NCBI GenBank assembly: GCA_943333505.2
Contig: CALQTN020000040.1
Coordinates: 1 to 37,449 of the forward strand
Origin: Asaia bogorensis
GTDB taxonomy: Bacteria; Pseudomonadota; Alphaproteobacteria; Acetobacterales; Acetobacteraceae
Reading direction: 5' to 3'
Length of the DNA stretch: 37,449 nt
Within the stretch, counting starts at the first letter, position 1; each line of letters starts with the position of its first letter. The notes under the pieces are model-generated. The model did not search any database, was not told where the DNA came from, and worked only from the letters and a program-made list of their open reading frames with translations. Both the position numbers and the translations under genes were made by a program. Of the stretch, positions 31,469-37,449 are shown one piece after another.

Positions 31469-32704
31469 ATGGCGAGATTTGAACAGGGGCGTTTGACGCG
31501 CATTGCGCGCCTGCTGATGTGCACCGCCGTCGCCGGCTGTTCGGCCGCCTGGGACAAACCCGGCAACCCAACCGATTTGAACAGCGATGGGGCCTACATG
31601 GCCGAACGCGCCGACATGCCCGCCAAGGTCATCGAAGGCAAAGTTTCCGCCGAACGCTGGAATGCCGCACGCTGCACCACCCAGCCGCCGGCCGCTGGCC
31701 AGGCAGTCAGTCTCGCCCCGTCATCCGATCTGATGCCGTTGTCGCCTGGCGATCTGGTGCGCATCACCTTGCCCGGCGATGACGCCCCGTCCGGCACCTA
31801 CAAGGTCGGCAGCGATGGCGCGCTTGCGCTCGACGGCGTTGGCCGTTTCCCGGTTGCCGGCATCAGCGTCCAGCAGGCTCAGGCCGATCTTGCCAAGCGC
31901 CTGGTCGCGATGGGCCATTACCGCAGCGGTTTTGCCCGCGTGACCCTGCGTCTGCTCGATCGGGCCGCGGTACGGGTGACAGTGTCCGGCGCGGTGTTCC
32001 AGGCTGGTCAGGTCACCATCAATCAACGCGCGCCGACCGAGAGCGACAATCTGCGCCAGGCGGCCACCGGCGATCATGCGATCGGCCGGTCCTTGAGCGC
32101 GGCGTTGGCCAATGCCGCCGGTGTCCGCCCTGACGCGGACATCAAGAACATTGTTGTCGAACACGCTGGCGCCCGGCAGACGGTTGACCTGTCCGGTCTG
32201 ATCGACGGACGACCGGTGAATGATGTGCTGCTGGTCGACGGCGACACGATCCATGTGCCGAGCCGCAACTGCTTCCAGGCCAAGCTTGCCCGTCCATCGC
32301 CGATCACCCCGGCCGGCGTGCGGGTGTTCCTGTCCAACCTCACCACCCCGGCATCGAGCAACGCATCGTCGGCGGTCGGCCGCGACCAGACCAGCCTGCC
32401 CTATGGCACCCGTTTCCTGCAGGCGCTGGTCTCGGCGAACTGCGTCGGCGGCACCCAGACCACCAACGCCGATCGGTGGGCGGTGCTTATTTCCAACAAC
32501 CCGATCAGCGGTGAAAGCGAAGTGATCGAGCGGCGGATCGAGGGCCTGGTGCGCCGGTCGGATCGCGACGGGTTCAATCCGGTCATGCTGCCAGGTGACG
32601 CGGTGGCCTGCTATGACTCCGCTTTCACCAATTTGCGTGATGTGCTGCGGTCGGTGGGCGATATTGCGCTGTCGGCGACGGTTGCCCGTGCGGTCGTGAA
32701 GTAA
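31469..32704 (+). CDS. Wza-like polysaccharide export outer-membrane lipoprotein
   Basis: A 411-residue protein with a lipoprotein signal: basic N-terminus, hydrophobic LLMCTAVAGC and lipidated Cys24. The Poly_export domain follows (LSPGDLVRITLPGDD, then YKVGSDGALALDGVGRFPVAG, about 90-165), then SLBB-like repeats (VTVSGAVFQAGQVTI; DVLLVDGDTIHVPS). It would form the outer-membrane pore for the polymer. The ATG at 31469 has AAGGA at 31457-31461; the longer frame from 31415 begins upstream of the expected transcription start and is rejected. It is the first gene of the export/polymerisation operon. It ends in a non-Wza C-terminal region (about 270-411) of unknown fold with paired cysteines. Confidence 0.88.
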   Translation: MARFEQGRLTRIARLLMCTAVAGCSAAWDKPGNPTDLNSDGAYMAERADMPAKVIEGKVSAERWNAARCTTQPPAAGQAVSLAPSSDLMPLSPGDLVRITLPGDDAPSGTYKVGSDGALALDGVGRFPVAGISVQQAQADLAKRLVAMGHYRSGFARVTLRLLDRAAVRVTVSGAVFQAGQVTINQRAPTESDNLRQAATGDHAIGRSLSAALANAAGVRPDADIKNIVVEHAGARQTVDLSGLIDGRPVNDVLLVDGDTIHVPSRNCFQAKLARPSPITPAGVRVFLSNLTTPASSNASSAVGRDQTSLPYGTRFLQALVSANCVGGTQTTNADRWAVLISNNPISGESEVIERRIEGLVRRSDRDGFNPVMLPGDAVACYDSAFTNLRDVLRSVGDIALSATVARAVVK

Positions 32705-32711
32705 GACGGAC

Positions 32712-34157
32712 ATGGCAAGCCAATCCCTTGTTGTCGATCCATCGCTGATCCCGAAATCACGCTCCGGGCAGAAAAATCCACGGTCATTCTGGCGTCGGAT
32801 TAAGACCGGCGGACCGCAGGACAGCCGGCTGCGGCGCTATATTCTGGCGGCGCTGATCGCCTGCGTCGTGGCCTGGGGGGTCTCGCTCGCATATTTGTTT
32901 CTGAGCCCGCCAAGCTATACCAGCGCTTTCGTGCTGGTGCTGCCTGGCACCGGCGCGGGCAGCAGCGTCAATCTCGACCGTCTCGGACAGGCCACCAGCA
33001 CCTCGTCAGGTGCCTTTGCCAGCCCAGACCAGAGCCCGACCGAAAACTATCGCAAGATGCTGGGGAGCGACCGGCTGCTGCGCACTGCCGCTGCCAAGCT
33101 CGACGAAAATGTCGATCGCTTTCCGCCGCCCAAGGTTGAACTGACCGACCAGACCAAGCTGATCACCGTCAAGATGACCGGCCGCACCGGGCAGCAAGCG
33201 GCCGACCGGGCCAGCGCGGTACGCACTGCGTTCCTGCAAATGCTCGACCAGTTGCGCACCGATGAAATCCAGACGCGGGACGAGGCCTATCGTAATAATC
33301 TCGTCAGCTACAAAATCAGCCTTAATCAAGCGCGGCAGAACCTGATCGCGCATGAGGCGACCAGTGGGCTGACCTCGGTCGATCAATACGGAACGATTGT
33401 CGCCGGTGTCGAACGGCTGCGCGATCAAGCCCGCGATGTCGAAGCCAAGGTTGCCAACATGCGCGCTGGCGTTGGCGAACTGATGCGCCTGCTCGGCACG
33501 ACGGCCGAAATGGCCAATGTGGCAATGATACTGCGCGGCGATCCGTTGTTTCAGGCACTGCTTGAAGGCCTCGCCAAGGCCGATGCTGAGTTGGCGACGC
33601 TGACCGGCACGCGTGGCCAGAACAATCCCCGGGTGGTGGATTTACAGGCCGAACGCGGCAACGCGGCAACACGCCTCGCGACCCGCGCCGCTGAGCTTAC
33701 CGGCACCAAGCGCCCCGATGTCCTGAAGCAGCGCGATCTGGCCTTGCACGACGAACGCGCCCGCTTGTTCGAGCGCCTGGTCGGCCAGCTTGCCGATACC
33801 GAAGCGCTGGCGGCGATGCATACCAAGCTGGTCTCCCAGATCGCCATTGAGCAAACGCGGGTGAAGTCGCTCGCGCAGGCTGCGGCCCGCGGCGATGACC
33901 TCAAGCGCGACGTGCAGGTGGCGGACGCAGTGTTTTCATCAGCACTGGCCCGGATCGACACCAGCAAGGCGGATTTCTTTGCGTCCTACCCGATGGTCCA
34001 GACGCTGGAGCCGCCGAATTTACCGTCCCGCCCGAGCGCGCCGTTGCCCGTCCTCGCGGTTGCCGGCGGGCTTGGCGCATCGCTTTTCATTCTATTGGCA
34101 TTGGCACTGACATGGTTGCGGATCAGGTTACTCCAGAAAATATTGAAGAACGCTTAG
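32712..34157 (+). CDS. Wzz/GumC-type polysaccharide chain-length protein without kinase domain
   Basis: A 481-residue inner-membrane co-polymerase. Membrane helices lie at about 43-65 and 447-470, with a long periplasmic coiled-coil domain between (Glu/Ala/Arg-rich heptads from about 190 to 420). The N-terminal Wzz region has YTSAFVLVLPGTG near residue 72. No Walker motif or tyrosine tail follows the second helix, so it is not a Wzc-type autokinase. It starts 7 nt after the wza-like stop. The polymerase gene starts inside its last 46 nt. Confidence 0.85.
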   Translation: MASQSLVVDPSLIPKSRSGQKNPRSFWRRIKTGGPQDSRLRRYILAALIACVVAWGVSLAYLFLSPPSYTSAFVLVLPGTGAGSSVNLDRLGQATSTSSGAFASPDQSPTENYRKMLGSDRLLRTAAAKLDENVDRFPPPKVELTDQTKLITVKMTGRTGQQAADRASAVRTAFLQMLDQLRTDEIQTRDEAYRNNLVSYKISLNQARQNLIAHEATSGLTSVDQYGTIVAGVERLRDQARDVEAKVANMRAGVGELMRLLGTTAEMANVAMILRGDPLFQALLEGLAKADAELATLTGTRGQNNPRVVDLQAERGNAATRLATRAAELTGTKRPDVLKQRDLALHDERARLFERLVGQLADTEALAAMHTKLVSQIAIEQTRVKSLAQAAARGDDLKRDVQVADAVFSSALARIDTSKADFFASYPMVQTLEPPNLPSRPSAPLPVLAVAGGLGASLFILLALALTWLRIRLLQKILKNA

Positions 34158-35440
34158 TCTTTGGCGCCATTGTCTGGTGCTGGGGGTTCTACGCGATCGG
34201 GGCGCTCTATCTGGTCGGACCGATCCTGGCGATGCTGCTGGTCTGGATGCATGTCTGGCGGATTTACGCCGCCGCATGGCGGCCTGGGACCCCGCAAGCG
34301 CAGCCGATCCCGTTCGGGGTCTGGGTGTGGATCGTCGGTATGCTCGGGATGCTGCTAGCGTTGCTGGCGGCGCATTCCATTCAGGATCTCGGGCTCGGCC
34401 AGACGATAAAGTCATCGATCGGCTGGCTGAAGGGGTGGGCGCTCATGGCGCTGTTCCCACTTGCCGGGGCGTGCCTGCGCATTCGCCCGGCATTGCTGGT
34501 GCGGGCGAGCAGTTGGTTCGCGGTGCAGACCCTGGCGATCACCCCGTTTTTGGTCGCCGCCGCGTTGATCCATCTGCCGTCGCGGTTGTTTACCTCACCG
34601 TTTCAGCTCATCGGCGGGCCTGGTCCGGAGTTCTTCGCGGTCTATCTCTATATCGTGGATCCCTCCAACGGTGCGCTACGCTGGCAATTCGTCGCCCCCT
34701 GGGCGCCAGCCGCCGGGATGCTGGGCAATATGATGTTCGTCTTCGCCTGCTTCGAGACCGACAAGCGCCTGCGTGCAGTGGCGCTTTTTACTGCGGTGAT
34801 GATCTGCTTCATGACCAAGTCGCGCATGGCGATGCTGTTCCTGGCCGTGTATCCACCGCTGTTATGGACCGCTGCCCGCCTCGCCCGTCCGGCAATGATG
34901 GCAGCCGGTGCCGCGATCAGCGTGCTGGGGGGTGTGATCGCCGGCCCGGTGATCGACGCGGTGCAGAACGCCATCACCGCGTTCCGCAGCGCGCGGATGG
35001 CTTCAACCCGGGTGCGCGAGGCGCTTGGCCGCATCGCCACCACCCGCTGGCGGGAGGAAGCCCCGATCTGGGGCCACGGCATCGTCGAGCGCGGGCCGCA
35101 TCATGTCGAATTCATGCCGATCGGCAGCCACCACACCTGGTTCGGGTTGCTGTTTGTCAAAGGTATCGTTGGCGCGTTGTCGCTGGGTATCCCGATGGCG
35201 TGGACGGTGATCGAAATGCTGCTGCTGTCCCAGGTTTCACCGATCGGGCGAATGGGGCTGTCCATCGTGTTCATGCTGATTTTCTACAGCTTTGGCGAAA
35301 ATCTCGAAATTTTGGCCTATCTGTTCTGGCCGGGACTGATGGTGATCGGATCGGGGTTCGCCGCAGCCGCGATGGGGCGCGGGCAAGCGTTCAATGGAGC
35401 GGCGCCCGGGCTTAAGCCGTTGCCGGGTGGCCGTGTTTGA
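34112..35440 (+). CDS. Wzy-like O-antigen/exopolysaccharide polymerase
   Basis: A 442-residue polytopic membrane protein with about 10-12 helices. The Wzy/WaaL-type signature is the periplasmic loop GHGIVERGPHHVEFMPIGSH followed by HTWFGLLFVKGIVG, where GSHHTWF stands for the usual SHN-x-Y/F of polymerases and ligases; a second Arg-rich loop (SARMASTRVREALGRI) precedes it. It would join flipped repeat units in the periplasm. The ATG at 34112 lies 46 nt inside the chain-length gene in another frame, an unusually long overlap implying coupled translation. Confidence 0.82.
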   Translation: MVADQVTPENIEERLVFGAIVWCWGFYAIGALYLVGPILAMLLVWMHVWRIYAAAWRPGTPQAQPIPFGVWVWIVGMLGMLLALLAAHSIQDLGLGQTIKSSIGWLKGWALMALFPLAGACLRIRPALLVRASSWFAVQTLAITPFLVAAALIHLPSRLFTSPFQLIGGPGPEFFAVYLYIVDPSNGALRWQFVAPWAPAAGMLGNMMFVFACFETDKRLRAVALFTAVMICFMTKSRMAMLFLAVYPPLLWTAARLARPAMMAAGAAISVLGGVIAGPVIDAVQNAITAFRSARMASTRVREALGRIATTRWREEAPIWGHGIVERGPHHVEFMPIGSHHTWFGLLFVKGIVGALSLGIPMAWTVIEMLLLSQVSPIGRMGLSIVFMLIFYSFGENLEILAYLFWPGLMVIGSGFAAAAMGRGQAFNGAAPGLKPLPGGRV

Positions 35441-35882
35441 TCCGATATCCGTGCGGCCCAAGCCGGCGCCGAGGCTATCTGAGTATATTCCGTCGCTGCA
35501 TCAACAAAGTTCTGCTCGCTATTTTGTCATTCACTGGCGGGGATCGCCCCCGGAAGCGCAGCCCATGCGCATCATCCGTCCGTGACCCGCACCGCGAGTG
35601 CGGACCTCGGCATGGTGGACGACACGCCGGCGTTTTCGGGGAGCGCCAGCATCCGATCGCGGATCTTCGGCCATTGATCGATCGACAGCACCCGCGGGCT
35701 TGGGCGCTGGATGGTAGCGGCCTCAATCGTGCCGGGCGCGGCCCGCAGCGATCGGACGGCAGCAACAGGTTTAGCAATGGTTCTCGGGGCGTGGCAGGGC
35801 CGGAAACACCCCAGTCCGGTTCCGCCAATCGGGCCTTGCCGTTGCCATCCAGGGTGGCGCAGACTGGGCGAAATCCGGCGAG
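35441..35882. other. 442-bp intergenic region without a supported gene
   Basis: No frame on either strand gives a convincing protein. On the minus strand a frame ending at 35572 is open for about 300 nt and includes a protein-like stretch (RPSPRVLSIDQWPKIRDRM) near 35600-35690, but it lacks a good start and ribosome-binding site, and could be a gene remnant. The region should hold the cbpA promoter; I could not identify clear -35/-10 or -24/-12 elements. Confidence 0.4.
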
Positions 35883-36815
35883 ATGGTGGATAGTGTGGAC
35901 GATCCCTATGAAGTTTTGGGCGTGGCCCGTGATGCGAGTGTCCAAGATATTCGCGCAGCCTATCGCAAGCTCGCCAAGCAGCATCACCCTGACCTCAACC
36001 CCGGCAGCAAGACATCCGAAGAACGCTTTAAGGCGATTTCGGTGGCCAATGAATTGCTGTCCGACCCGGAAAAGCGGGCGCGGTTCGATCGCGGTGAAAT
36101 TGACGCCGCCGGCCAGGAACGTGCGCCCCAGCAATCCTATCGCGACTATGCCGATGCCGGGACCGGACGGCGTTATTCTCCCGGTGGGGCGCCGCAAGGT
36201 GGATGGAGCGCTGACGATCTGAGCGATATTTTCGGCACCATGTTCGATGACGAGCGCCGCCGCGCCGGTCCGCGTCGCGGTCGGGACGAGCATTACGCAT
36301 TGGCGACGGAATTTCTCGATGCTGTGATCGGCGCGACGCGCAGGCTGGTGCTGCCTGATGGCCGGTCGCTTGACGTGAAAATTCCCGCCGGCACCCGCGA
36401 CGGCCAGATTTTACGCCTGCGCGGCCAAGGCCAGTCTGGCGGCCCGGAGGGCACCAATGGCGACGCACTCATCGAAATCCACGTCAAACCGCATGCCTTT
36501 TTCCACCGCAATGGCCAGGATATCGACCTGGAATTGCCGGTCACCCTGCATGAGGCAACGCTTGGCGGCATGGTCGAAATCCCAACGCCTGCGGGCGCCG
36601 TGCGCATGCGGGTGCCACCCCATTCCGATAGCGGTACCAAACTGCGCCTGCGTGGCCGCGGCGTGCCGGCCCATGGCAGCCTGCCGGCCGGCGATCTGCA
36701 CGCGACGTTGCGCGTCGTGCTCGGCAAGCCCGATCCGGCGCTGGAGGAATTTCTGCGCGGTTGGGCACCAGACAGCCCGGCCAATCCACGCGCGGCGATG
36801 GAGGCAAAATCATGA
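35883..36815 (+). CDS. cbpA: DnaJ-class co-chaperone, CbpA type
   Basis: A 310-residue class II Hsp40. The J domain (about 8-72) has DPYEVLGVARDAS and the HPD motif (35-37) that stimulates DnaK. A Gly/Arg-rich linker with GWSADDLSDIFGTMF follows, then the two C-terminal client-binding beta domains (about 135-295; IPAGTRDGQILRLRGQG, and LPVTLHEATLGG). There is no zinc-finger domain, which separates it from DnaJ proper. The ATG at 35883 is chosen; GTG at 35886 is an alternative. The next gene overlaps its stop by 4 nt. Confidence 0.92.
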   Translation: MVDSVDDPYEVLGVARDASVQDIRAAYRKLAKQHHPDLNPGSKTSEERFKAISVANELLSDPEKRARFDRGEIDAAGQERAPQQSYRDYADAGTGRRYSPGGAPQGGWSADDLSDIFGTMFDDERRRAGPRRGRDEHYALATEFLDAVIGATRRLVLPDGRSLDVKIPAGTRDGQILRLRGQGQSGGPEGTNGDALIEIHVKPHAFFHRNGQDIDLELPVTLHEATLGGMVEIPTPAGAVRMRVPPHSDSGTKLRLRGRGVPAHGSLPAGDLHATLRVVLGKPDPALEEFLRGWAPDSPANPRAAMEAKS

Positions 36816-37135
36816 CCAGCATTGACATGTTGATCACCAGCAACACCAGCCTGCAGCGCGATGATCTTGAACGCTGGATCGCGAACCAGTGGGTACGGCC
36901 GGATGGCCAGGCCGGCGCCTATGTTTTTCGGGAAATCGATATTGCACGGGTGTCGCTTATCCTCGAACTGCGCGACGAATTGCAGATCGATGAGGACGCA
37001 TTGCCGGTCGTGCTGTCGCTGATGGACCAGGTCTATGACCTGCGTCGGCGCTTGCGCCGGTTGGGCGATGCCATTGCGACAATAGCGCCCGAAGATGTGC
37101 GGCGCGACCTTGCCGGCTATCTCGCGGATGGTTAG
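36812..37135 (+). CDS. cbpM: CbpM-like chaperone modulator
   Basis: A 107-residue MerR-HTH-like small protein. The pattern is an N-terminal MerR-type fold (DDLERWIANQWVRP, then YVFREIDIARVSLI) followed by helices ending DQVYDLRRRLRRL. CbpM proteins bind the J domain of CbpA and inhibit it. The ATG at 36812 overlaps the cbpA stop (ATGA), the usual arrangement of the pair. Confidence 0.85.
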   Translation: MTSIDMLITSNTSLQRDDLERWIANQWVRPDGQAGAYVFREIDIARVSLILELRDELQIDEDALPVVLSLMDQVYDLRRRLRRLGDAIATIAPEDVRRDLAGYLADG

Positions 37136-37144
37136 ATCATTATT

Positions 37145-37168
37145 CGTTCAATCGGCTTCGATTGGACG
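37145..37168 (+). terminator. Hairpin downstream of cbpM
   Basis: CGTTCAATCG (37145-37154) pairs with CGATTGGACG (37159-37168) around GCTT, with one G-T pair. It starts 10 nt after the cbpM stop. It is not followed by a T-run (GATAAAAATG), so termination is plausible but not certain. Confidence 0.45.
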
Positions 37169-37198
37169 GATAAAAATGATGGTGAAAACAAGAATGTA

Positions 37199-37236
37199 GA
37201 GCGTGTCTGCTGATTCAACTTCAACGGATCACGCTC
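37199..37236. repeat. Intergenic palindromic repeat with GAGCGTG/CACGCTC ends
   Basis: The 38-bp element has 7-bp perfect terminal inverted repeats. On the minus strand it begins GAGCGTGATCCGTTGAAG. The first nine bases are shared with the tandem repeat at 4720-4847, and a GAATCA follows at a similar distance, which suggests one dispersed repeat family. It contains no gene. Confidence 0.6.
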
Positions 37237-37356
37237 AGGTGGACCGATCAGTCCGGTGAAGCAATCCCGGCCGCGAGAGATGCGATGTAGACAGCGCGAA
37301 AAACACTGCGGCGCATAGGTAATCCCCCCATTGTTAGTGGGGTTCGTTCGTAGACT

Positions 37357-37449
37357 TCACGCGGCCATTTTCAATTTGTGTGCGGGTGTGACGCCGCCGA
37401 TGCCCATGTTCGGGCGATCGTTGTTGTAAGTCCAGAGCCATTGTGTGGC
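37357..37449 (-). CDS. IS3-family transposase (OrfB), C-terminal end only
   Basis: The minus strand from the window edge encodes 30 residues and a TGA: WLWTYNNDRPNMGIGGVTP followed by AHKLKMAA. The YN-x-DRPN-x-G-x-TP block is the conserved end of the IS3-family DDE transposase. The catalytic part lies outside the window. The end of the element is probably within about 37320-37345, where CCCCA and TGGGG form a short inverted repeat, but the terminal repeat cannot be fixed from one end. Confidence 0.8.
   Translation of the reverse strand, partial: ATQWLWTYNNDRPNMGIGGVTPAHKLKMAA

Noticed and set aside
34177-35415. Plus-strand open frame of about 412 codons in the polymerase gene
   Set aside because: The alternative frame at 34112 gives a polytopic membrane protein with a Wzy/WaaL signature; this one has no hydrophobic helices.
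35475-36293. Minus-strand open frame of about 272 codons
   Set aside because: Half of it is antisense to the J domain of cbpA, and the rest shows no family features.

Overview
The window is high-GC DNA from an alphaproteobacterium, probably in or near the Rhodospirillales. That placement is an inference from codon use, the ABC-transporter and amino-acid-catabolism gene content, the alphaproteobacterial type of intergenic repeat, and the exopolysaccharide genes. No rRNA or tRNA was seen. Genes are densely packed, with many ATGA/GTGA-type stop-start overlaps.

Left part (1-13.0 kb, then 14.6 kb). The left edge cuts a TibC-type autotransporter heptosyltransferase gene, which overlaps the end of a class III (glutamate-1-semialdehyde-like) aminotransferase gene. 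Divergent from these is a polar amino-acid ABC importer: permease, binding protein, permease, with no ATPase. After a tandem 62-bp repeat comes a minus-strand catabolic operon: M24 peptidase, 2-oxoglutarate/Fe(II)-type oxygenase, amidohydrolase, sarcosine-oxidase-like flavoenzyme. A complete dipeptide/oligopeptide ABC importer is divergent from it, and its binding-protein gene lies convergent beyond a strong terminator. Together they look like a peptide or modified amino-acid uptake and breakdown island.

Middle part (14.7-21.8 kb). Cytochrome b561 and PAP2 phosphatase genes are followed by a three-PAS hybrid histidine kinase. Convergent to it lies a two-gene operon coding for a pseudo-receiver/Hpt protein (LuxU-like in role) and a sigma-54 response regulator that closely resembles Vibrio LuxO. 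The kinase's own C-terminal Hpt-like segment has lost its histidine, so the separate Hpt protein probably completes the phosphorelay.

Right part (22.0-35.4 kb). This is a Wzx/Wzy-type exopolysaccharide locus: a WecG-type glycosyltransferase fused to a WbaP-type initiating sugar-phosphate transferase, three further glycosyltransferases, a Wzx flippase fused to a CelD/GNAT-like acyltransferase domain, a Tat-exported alpha/beta hydrolase, an ATP-grasp enzyme, a Wza-like outer-membrane lipoprotein, a kinase-less chain-length protein and a Wzy-like polymerase. A cbpA-cbpM chaperone pair and the end of an IS3-family transposase close the window.

Most notable observation: -24/-12 (sigma-54) promoters can be read directly upstream of the hpt-regulator operon, the wecG-wbaP fusion gene and the wza-like gene, with a weaker one before the glycosyltransferase operon. 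Each has upstream elements of the form TTGCR-AAA-YGSGA, resembling the Vibrio LuxO site. This suggests a self-contained LuxO/LuxU-like, sigma-54-dependent circuit that autoregulates and switches exopolysaccharide synthesis.
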